Source: Proteromonas lacertae
Lineage: Eukaryota > Sar > Bigyra > Opalinata > Proteromonadidae
Length of the DNA: 25,900 bases
Reading direction: 5' to 3'
Assembly: GCA_002245135.1 (NCBI GenBank)
Contig: NGBS01000986.1
Span: 1-25,900 of the forward strand
In this document: one piece after another, positions 19,901-25,900 of the stretch
How positions within the stretch are numbered: the stretch's first letter is position 1
Layout of the letters: each line of letters opens with the position of its first letter
Notes under the pieces: generated by a model
What the model was told of the DNA's origin: nothing
Database searches by the model: none
What the model saw: only the letters and a program-made list of their open reading frames with translations
Made by a program: the position numbers and the translations under genes

Positions 19901-22900
19901 TATTGTTGGAGCTTGTTTAGCCTTTGTTTTTGACGCTCTTTTAATGTATTGTTGTTATCATATTCATTTCTTTGATATTTATAGTTTAATTTACTATAAT
20001 CTGGTTTTTTATTTGATGTAGGGTTCATAGTTGTTTGGATTATTGAAATTGTTTTGTTATATAGTTGGTTAATAAACATGAAGTCTTCCTCTGTTATACC
20101 TTTAGTTGATATTGTGGATTCTGATGGAAGAATTCTTAACCAGTTAAAGATTGGTATAAGTTTTTTGGTTAATTTCTTTAGTAATTGATTTCTTCTTTTT
20201 GGATCAGTAGGGTATGTAATTTGATTGATAAATTCATATTTATCAAGTTCAGGTTTTATCTGTAATTGATATAGTTCTGGGAAGTAAAAACCTTTCCAAA
20301 ATTCATCTTCTGAAACTTCTAATTTTTGAAATATTGATTTTTTCTTGCTTGTTTTATCTATTTTTACTTCTGTCTCATTTGGTTTTATAGTATTTGGGTT
20401 TAACTCTGGTTTAGGATTACTGAAAGGGTTGTCTTTTCTAAATGTTTCATAAAACTCATTTGGGTGGGTTTGGTGTTCATGTTGACCTCTACTTACTTTT
20501 GATTTAAAACATCGAGAACAAAATCTGCATTTTATAGAATCATTAATGTTGGTATTAGAGTTGGTACTTTCACTATTTATAAACTTATTATTTTCTTCTG
20601 TTGGATTAGGCTGAGAGATAATGTCTCTTCTAAATATTTCATTATTAATGGAAATAGTCTTCACATGTTTATCTTCACTTAATATTTTGATTTCATTGTT
20701 TTTAGTATTTTGTATTTGACTTTGAATAGGTATATTGTCCATAATAGTCTTATTAAGTTCATCTATTAACTCAGTTGAATTGTTTATATTTGGTGATATA
20801 TCTGGAGTTTTGACAATCTTGAATATGTGTTTGTGTACTGTATTAATATGTCTTTGTATCCAATTTGCTTTATATTCTTTGTTACAGATAGAGCATTTGA
20901 TTGTATTATAACTTCTCTTAGGTGGATTTAAAATTGTATCTGGAATGTTATTTTTATTACTATTTGGTTGGATAATAATGTTAAGGATGTCATTTATGTT
21001 AATATCTTCAATACATGATGATTTATTATCTATTGATGTGTTAACTAATCCATCAGCAACTACATTGTATTTCCTTTTTTGGTGTGTTATTGTAAAGTTT
21101 ATTTCCGATAGTTCTTTTAATACTAATTCTTTTAATTTTTGAAGTTTCGGATGGTTACAATTTGCTTTATTAGTTAATTGTTTAACTATTAACATTGAGT
21201 CTAGTATTATATCTACATTTTTGATTTTTAGTTCTTTAATTTTTCTTAATCCAATGATTAAACCTGTATATTCCATTTCATTGTTGGTTGCTTTAGGAAA
21301 GTATGAATATAATTTGTATTCTTTATCATTGAATACTATATAAGCTGCTGCTGCTGCTTCACCAGGATTATTTCTTGCTCCTCCATCTGTACGAAGCATA
21401 GCTGTTTGAATTGGATTAGGTTTTATGTTACTTGTTGGGTTGTTTATTGAAATTGGTGTATTAACTTTTGTTAATGTTGAAGGATCTTCTTTTGTATATA
21501 ATAATAGTACTACTTCCTTTGTCATACTATAAATATTATCAATGTGATAGATATTATTATCACTAATATTAATCCATTTACCTTGTATATATCTTGCTGT
21601 TGTATAATGTCCACCAGTATAATCACCAGTAAATAAAACTAAAGAAGTTAATGTATAACTAGTAGATTTATTGAATGTTAGGGATCTTTGAAAAATTATT
21701 CTTTGATCGTGTGATGTTCTTTCGATGTTAATGATTAAGGTTTTTGGAAATGAATTAATGGATTTTGTTATTGTTGTAGAATCCTTGTTACACTGTTTGC
21801 AGTGTATATTACATTTTTTATAGTTAGTTAACTTTTCCATATTGAGGACAGAAAGGCATCCATTTAGAATAATTTGAAAAGATGTTCTTGTTATTATTTC
21901 ATCATATTTACACTTGCAGCTAGCACAGGAGTATTGTGTTTTTATTTCAATATTACCATCCAAAATATTTTTGAAGGAGTTTAATATGATAATGATATTA
22001 TCTGAAGCATTACCAAGTTCATTAATATCTAAATGTAGAATCTCTGCTAAGGGTGTGATATTTTTAGATGTAATTACTTTGTTAAAAGCCTTTACTATTG
22101 ACTCTTGTTCTAAATTTGTGTATATCTCATTATTACAAATAGTTTTAAATGTATCAATGGAATAAAGTAACTGGAATGTTGAAGAGATATGACAAGTATT
22201 ACCTAAGTTATTAAGGGGTATAATATCTTGTTGTGTATTGTTTAAACTACTAGCTGTTTTATCCTTATTCCCTCCTTTGTAATGTAAGATTGATATTTGT
22301 GTTATCTGAACTTTAATGGATGCACAATAATTGGAATAATATGTTAATATATCTGTCATTGATAATATTGGTGAGAAAACTACACTAGATACCTTATTTG
22401 AGGATAATGTATTAAAGTAATTAGGGTAACCGTTATGAAGGTTGATTGATTTATGGTAATATTTGTGATAAGGTTTTAATAAGGTATAAGGGATGATTCT
22501 GGTATAGTCATGGTCTATAATAATGTTATGAATGTAGTCTGAAGGCTTCCATTTGTTAATTGGTTGAGTATTCCAAAATATGAGCAGAATAAAATATAAT
22601 GTATCATTGTTGAGGTGAGGATAATCTAAATTTAAGCTAATAGTAATTTTGTAAGCATAATCCAGAATTGAATTTTGCAGTGAGTTACTACTGAAGTATG
22701 CAAATAAACAGGAGGTGTTGTTATTATTTATATAAGCAGGGATTAATATAAGGATGGCACGATATTGAGAGTATAATGTTTTCTTAGGGTTATAGGAATT
22801 AAGTTGAGTGGAGCTCTTAATGAAATATGTTTTGGTATGACAAGGGTAAATATAATCTAAATTCAAGCTAATAATGGTTCTGTAAGGGTAATTCAGGATC

Positions 22901-23139
22901 AAACATTGAAATGGGTTGATATTATGATCTACATATAAGTAAATTGTATTGCCATTGTTAGTATCATAAGGAATATATGATATTAAATTGGAATTATGGG
23001 GTTTGGCTTGAAATTGTTTTTCTTCTTGAGATATTGGGATAATAGATTGATTAATAAGCTTATTATATAAATATATATTTTTTTTTATATGTACTTTAGA
23101 GATTCTCATCATAAAATAATCTGGAATCGAGAATCGCAA
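16993..23139 (-). CDS. LINE polyprotein: USP protease, RNase H, two zinc fingers, RT, RLE endonuclease
   Basis: 2048 aa. Residues ~52-107 and ~129-183 are two copies of a ~55-residue unit (RTIISLNLDY / KITISLNLDY) of unknown role. USP domain: Cys box LNNLGNTCHISSTFQLL (Cys ~316), zinc Cys pairs YSCASC and IHCKQC, His box GGHYTTARYIQGKWINISDN (His ~511). RNase H from ~582: TDGGARNNPG (Asp ~585), NNEMEY, IILDS and VADGL supply the D-E-D-D set. CCHH fingers at ~749 (CSICNKEYKANW) and ~871 (CRFCSRCFKSK). RT ~1180-1530 with RPISL, LLDLQNAFGSI, GVRQGDPISPLIF and YADD (~1470). CCHC from ~1857 (CQRCKKDKE..HVLQSC), then the RLE core RPDLILI..IIIEVG (Asp ~1931, Glu ~1946). RT-CCHC-RLE with N-terminal fingers is the R2/NeSL-type plan; a C19 protease in it is unfamiliar to me. 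Alternative starts are Met10 and Met11. Confidence 0.92.
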   Translation of the reverse strand: MRFSIPDYFMMRISKVHIKKNIYLYNKLINQSIIPISQEEKQFQAKPHNSNLISYIPYDTNNGNTIYLYVDHNINPFQCLILNYPYRTIISLNLDYIYPCHTKTYFIKSSTQLNSYNPKKTLYSQYRAILILIPAYINNNNTSCLFAYFSSNSLQNSILDYAYKITISLNLDYPHLNNDTLYFILLIFWNTQPINKWKPSDYIHNIIIDHDYTRIIPYTLLKPYHKYYHKSINLHNGYPNYFNTLSSNKVSSVVFSPILSMTDILTYYSNYCASIKVQITQISILHYKGGNKDKTASSLNNTQQDIIPLNNLGNTCHISSTFQLLYSIDTFKTICNNEIYTNLEQESIVKAFNKVITSKNITPLAEILHLDINELGNASDNIIIILNSFKNILDGNIEIKTQYSCASCKCKYDEIITRTSFQIILNGCLSVLNMEKLTNYKKCNIHCKQCNKDSTTITKSINSFPKTLIINIERTSHDQRIIFQRSLTFNKSTSYTLTSLVLFTGDYTGGHYTTARYIQGKWINISDNNIYHIDNIYSMTKEVVLLLYTKEDPSTLTKVNTPISINNPTSNIKPNPIQTAMLRTDGGARNNPGEAAAAAYIVFNDKEYKLYSYFPKATNNEMEYTGLIIGLRKIKELKIKNVDIILDSMLIVKQLTNKANCNHPKLQKLKELVLKELSEINFTITHQKRKYNVVADGLVNTSIDNKSSCIEDININDILNIIIQPNSNKNNIPDTILNPPKRSYNTIKCSICNKEYKANWIQRHINTVHKHIFKIVKTPDISPNINNSTELIDELNKTIMDNIPIQSQIQNTKNNEIKILSEDKHVKTISINNEIFRRDIISQPNPTEENNKFINSESTNSNTNINDSIKCRFCSRCFKSKVSRGQHEHQTHPNEFYETFRKDNPFSNPKPELNPNTIKPNETEVKIDKTSKKKSIFQKLEVSEDEFWKGFYFPELYQLQIKPELDKYEFINQITYPTDPKRRNQLLKKLTKKLIPIFNWLRILPSESTISTKGITEEDFMFINQLYNKTISIIQTTMNPTSNKKPDYSKLNYKYQRNEYDNNNTLKERQKQRLNKLQQYKSILDKIKSNPTNLNYYIKKLWIDHQIYIKENTTKDITQVINTLTEEVEEIILENNLNNIGFTNNSSSLDDEYKNHRKSFISKLFNDNQRDVKLDIRKMEKMFNILNNSNINWNTQIDTPKFWKDIQELYPSEINMDMNITIKDYMDAIRHTNINSAAGPDGIPYAIYKDCEILSIIMVKFFNLFTISGNIPTWWNKTKTILIDKMKENVNEVGNWRPISLQCTISKIYTKIINFKLMNTIKTQKILEPEQKGFISKIAGCEDHIFTVQSIITDMNSGLSENQVTMTLLDLQNAFGSIPHNIIQKILTIMKFPKSFINIIKAFYTNPTMNLYINDRYSNTIKIQKGVRQGDPISPLIFNLMIDPLIKLIKLNNVGYKYKYDNSLEVVCSLYADDLILFTNTIEDMKKQLNTVNEYLNWSKLKLNPEKCETFYKRKTSTKTYYSNPNLIINNQFIPYVKADSNFHYLGSLLHIKNSIFQRDDFTNQIENIKKKINKLNQINIHPAYKLNILRTYIIPAIEFSLRNQTINLTELDKLDKFITNNIKMWIECNQITSKIFHLKWKDGGLNIPLLSERYLINKAVLFFKQYYNPDPKLRKIIQYKLFCIFKQKKLKLYNNDNNEIQFLRFSMNNQLELLTIDDKQTVKNLKATIVDNLIHLQKHLKIQIIETKGGEILFQDKDGLIMNKVSNDYQSASQLFKNLSQHLYSIHKADWCNNEDIKLQNIKSTFLQNNKINNKWIINPKGISARQYNIMWKIRTNTMICQDNLNIWKLSKTKICQRCKKDKENYIQNNKHVLQSCKPLLLLYRKRHNKICYRLHKLFEYSNNFKCFSDITVKRFINHLSPNNEKLRPDLILINKNIKQMIIIEVGIAYAEVKNNISSMINTRNMKYNKYKSLLDELELNGWQTKMHVIIMDSTGIIDNTSYKEITNIIIQYTNIKLKSITSIIQNIQLDMVYSAIEMFHRTTMIW

Positions 23140-23254
23140 AATAATATTTTTTGTTATTACTTATTAAAGTATCTACACCGATAAAATAGTTAATAATAAG
23201 TAAATTAATAATAAAAAGAAACAAAAAATAAAAAGCAAAACTCTAAAAAAAGAG

Positions 23255-23320
23255 TATCGCGATCGGGGTTTGAACCCGAGACCTTATCCGTTTAAGTAAC
23301 TATTAGGGATGCCCGATCGC
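23255..23320 (-). other. Junction of LINE copy 2 3' end with tRNA-Val 3' half
   Basis: 23255-23291 (minus) equals the tRNA half at 16696-16732. GCGATCGGG from copy 2 (complement of 23312-23320) pairs with CCCGATCGC (complement of 23259-23267). The half is followed directly by a T-run and then the 5' UTR of copy 1, which makes the two LINEs a head-to-tail tandem. Confidence 0.75.
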
Positions 23321-25900
23321 CTTTTAGTTATCTATTTAATTATATTGAACAATTATCACCTTACATTCAAAGTCAATTTATGTTTATTAATATGATTATT
23401 TTAATGTTTAATTAGCAACATTTAGAGATTTTATATACTTTCTATTTTGTCTACTAATATTATAAGAATATATAATTTTATTTATTCTTTTTTTTTTTTT
23501 TTTTTTTTTTTTTATTTTATTTTTTTTTTTTTTTTTTTATTTTTTTTTTTTTTTTATTTTTTTTATTTTTTTTTTTTTTTTTTTTTATTTTTTTTTATAT
23601 TTTTTTTAATATATATTATAATATTAATCTTATAATATTATTATTACCATATCATTGTTGTTCTATGGAACATCTCTATAGCAGAATATACCATATCTAA
23701 TTGAATATTTTGTATAATTGAGGTAATTGATTTTAATTTAATATTAGTATATTGAATAATTATATTAGTAATCTCTTTATATGATGTATTATCAATAATT
23801 CCCGTTGAATCCATTATGATCACATGCATTTTCGTTTGCCAGCCATTTAATTCTAATTCATCCAATAATGATTTATATTTATTATATTTCATATTTCTTG
23901 TGTTTATCATTGATGATATATTATTTTTAACCTCTGCATAAGCAATACCTACTTCTATTATGATCATTTGCTTAATATTTTTATTAATTAATATTAGAAT
24001 CTGGTCTTAGCTTTTCATTATTAGGACTTAAATGATTTATAAATCTTTTTACTGTAATATCACTAAAACATTTGAAATTATTTGAATATTCAAATAATTT
24101 GTGTAATCTGTAACATATTTTATTATGACGTTTTCTGTATAATAACAAAAGTGGTTTACAACTTTGTAGTACATGTTTGTTGTTCTGAATATAATTTTCC
24201 TTATCTTTCTTGCATCTTTGACATATTTTAGTTTTTGATAGTTTCCAAATGTTAAGATTATCTTGACATATCATTGTATTTGTTCTGATTTTCCACATTA
24301 TGTTATACTGTCTTGCACTTATTCCTTTCGGATTAATTATCCATTTATTGTTGATTTTATTATTTTGTAAGAATGTTGATTTAATATTTTGTAGTTTTAT
24401 ATCTTCATTGTTACACCAATCTGCTTTATGTATACTATACAGATGTTGTGACAAATTCTTAATAATTGTGATGCTGATTGATAATCATTACTGACTTTGT
24501 TCATATTAATCCATCTTTGTCTTGAAATAATATTTCACCTCCTTTAGTTTCTATGATTTGGATTTTGAGGTGTTTTTGAAGGTGGATTAAATTGTCTACA
24601 ATGGTTGCTTTTAAGTTTTTTACTGTCTGTTTATCATCTATGGTCAGGAGTTCTAATTGATTGTTCATAGAAAATCTGAGAAATTGAATTTCATTATTAT
24701 CATTATTGTATAATTTTAATTTCTTCTGTTTAAATATACAGAATAATTTATATTGAATTATCTTTCTTAATTTAGGGTCTGGATTGTAATATTGTTTGAA
24801 AAATAACACTGCTTTGTTTATTAAGTATCGTTCACTTAATAGTGGTATATTAAGTCCTCCATCTTTCCATTTAAGATGAAATATTTTCGATGTGATTTGA
24901 TTGCATTCTATCCACATTTTAATATTATTAGTAATGAATTTATCTAACTTATCTAATTCTGTCAGATTGATTGTTTGATTTCTTAATGAAAATTCTATCG
25001 TTGGAATGATGTAAGTTCTTAGTATGTTTAATTTGTAAGCTGGATGTATATTAATTTGGTTAAGTTTATTAATTTTCTTTTTAATATTTTCAATTTGATT
25101 TGTAAAATCATCTCTTTGGAATATTGAATTCTTTATATGTAGTAATGACCCTAGGTAGTGGAAATTGCTATCAGCTTTAACATATGGTATAAATTGATTG
25201 TTAATAATCAAATTCGGGTTACTATAGTATGTTTTAGTACTAGTTTTTTCTTTTGTAAAATGTTTCACATTTTTCTGGATTTAGTTTTAGTTTACTCCAG
25301 TTTAAATATTCATTTACAGTGTTCAGTTGTTTTTTCATGTCCTCTATTGTGTTTGTAAATAATATTAAGTCATCTGCATAGAGTGAACATACTACTTCTA
25401 AGGAATTGTCATATTTGTATTTATAACCTACATTGTTAAGTTTGATTAATTTGATTAATGGGTCAATCATTAGATTGAATATTAAGGGAGATATAGGATC
25501 TCCTTGTCTTACACCTTTTTGAATTTTGATTGTATTTGAATATCTATCATTGATATATAAATTCATTGTTGGATTGGTATAGAATGCTTTTATTATATTT
25601 ATAAATGATTTAGGAAATTTCATTATAGTTAATATTTTCTGAATAATATTATGGGGTATAGATCCAAATGCGTTCTGTAGATCTAGGAGTGTCATGGTTA
25701 CTTGGTTCTCACTTAATCCTGAATTCATGTCTGTAATAATAGACTGGACTGTGAAGATATGATCTTCACAGCCAGCAATCTTACTAATGAATCCTTTTTG
25801 TTCAGGCTCAAGAATCTTTTGGGTCTTTATTGTGTTCATCAGTTTAAAATTTATAATTTTGGTATATATTTTGCTAATGGTACATTGAAGACTTATTGGT
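23292..25900 (-). mobile_element. USP-family non-LTR retrotransposon, copy 2 (partial, runs off window)
   Basis: Nearly identical to copy 1 (offset about 6651 in the ORF). The window holds its 3' UTR and the ORF equivalent to residues ~1298-2048: RT from the GFISKIAGCEDHI region through YADD, CCHC and RLE, ending at 23644. Four one-base differences break the frame against copy 1: extra A near 23998, missing A near 24463, missing A near 24505, extra T near 25246. All fall in or next to short homopolymers, so they may be assembly errors rather than decay. Substitutions elsewhere are very few, so copies 1 and 2 are recent. Confidence 0.9.
23487..23606 (-). repeat. Expanded A-rich tract in LINE copy 2 3' UTR
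   Basis: About 120 nt that are almost all T on the plus strand, broken by single A residues; the sequence on both sides matches copy 1 closely. Length change by replication or reverse-transcriptase slippage is the simplest cause. The Phe-rich plus-strand frame over it is meaningless. Confidence 0.85.

Larger units (their letters stand above)
16733..23254 (-). mobile_element. Full-length USP/RNase H/RT/RLE non-LTR retrotransposon, copy 1
   Basis: About 6.5 kb: a short 5' UTR (23140-23254), one 2048-codon ORF and a 260-nt 3' UTR. The 3' end abuts a tRNA-Val 3' half at 16732, and the 5' side abuts another identical half at 23255. The shared ~39 bp after both junctions (ACGGATAAGG to GATACT) behaves as the target duplication, after which the two flanks differ. 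The ORF is uninterrupted and the key motifs of all enzymatic domains are visible, so this copy may still be active. No LTRs and no terminal poly(A); the 3' end is fixed by the tRNA junction. Confidence 0.9.

Noticed and set aside
21850-22230. A host ubiquitin protease gene interrupted by a retrotransposon
   Set aside because: The USP domain is in one uninterrupted frame with RNase H, RT and RLE, and a diverged second trace of it occurs near 12060-12150, so it belongs to the element.
23447-23635. Phe-rich plus-strand protein
   Set aside because: Translation of a poly(T) tract in a LINE 3' UTR.
1-25900. CRISPR arrays, bacterial operons, rRNA
   Set aside because: No spaced short repeats, no bacterial gene organisation, and no rRNA-like conserved blocks.

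Overview
The window comes from an AT-rich, gene-dense eukaryotic nuclear genome, most likely a protist. The signs are GT...AG introns of only about 25-50 nt (clean examples at 3254-3279, 2832-2858, 6762-6789 and 7263-7296), a tRNA gene with internal promoter boxes and a T-run terminator, the standard stop codons, and eukaryote-specific families (SNAPC4-like Myb protein, folylpolyglutamate synthase, MCM5, HSP70, CaMKK-like kinase). I cannot name the lineage from sequence alone.

Layout. 1-7453 is ordinary host sequence: the end of an unrecognised gene, a ZIFL-like major facilitator transporter (-), folylpolyglutamate synthase (-), a multi-Myb SNAPC4-like factor (-), a small helical protein (+) and an NHL-propeller protein that seems to continue through five tiny introns to 7453 (+). 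A complete tRNA-Val(AAC) lies at 7566-7639. From there to the end, nearly everything is mobile DNA.

The main system is a non-LTR retrotransposon (LINE) with a restriction-like endonuclease (RLE), placed inside tRNA-Val genes. Its full-length copy (ORF 16993-23139, minus, 2048 aa, uninterrupted) carries, in order, a duplicated novel N-terminal region, a ubiquitin-specific-protease (C19/USP) domain, an RNase H with all four acidic residues, two CCHH zinc fingers, reverse transcriptase and a CCHC-plus-RLE endonuclease. A second copy follows head-to-tail and runs off the window (23292-25900). A diverged, 5'-truncated relative sits on the plus strand (8431-10932). All three 3' ends abut the same point of a tRNA-Val gene, immediately 3' of the anticodon. 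In each case the element's last bases can pair with the 3' strand of the T-arm and acceptor stem of the tRNA half it joins, and the pairing covaries between families. The plus-strand insertion is flanked by an ~828-bp direct repeat that leaves one tRNA copy whole; the tandem pair is separated by a ~39-bp repeat.

Two DNA transposons are nested in this region. One is a 603-bp foldback element (10165-10767) in the 3' UTR of the plus-strand LINE. The other is a 3.9-kb Mutator-like, Pack-type element (12307-16193) with 953-bp near-identical inverted repeats, an exact 9-bp target duplication, and captured pieces of host HSP70, CaMKK-like kinase and MCM5 genes, the last still with its introns. It has no transposase and would have to be moved by one encoded elsewhere.
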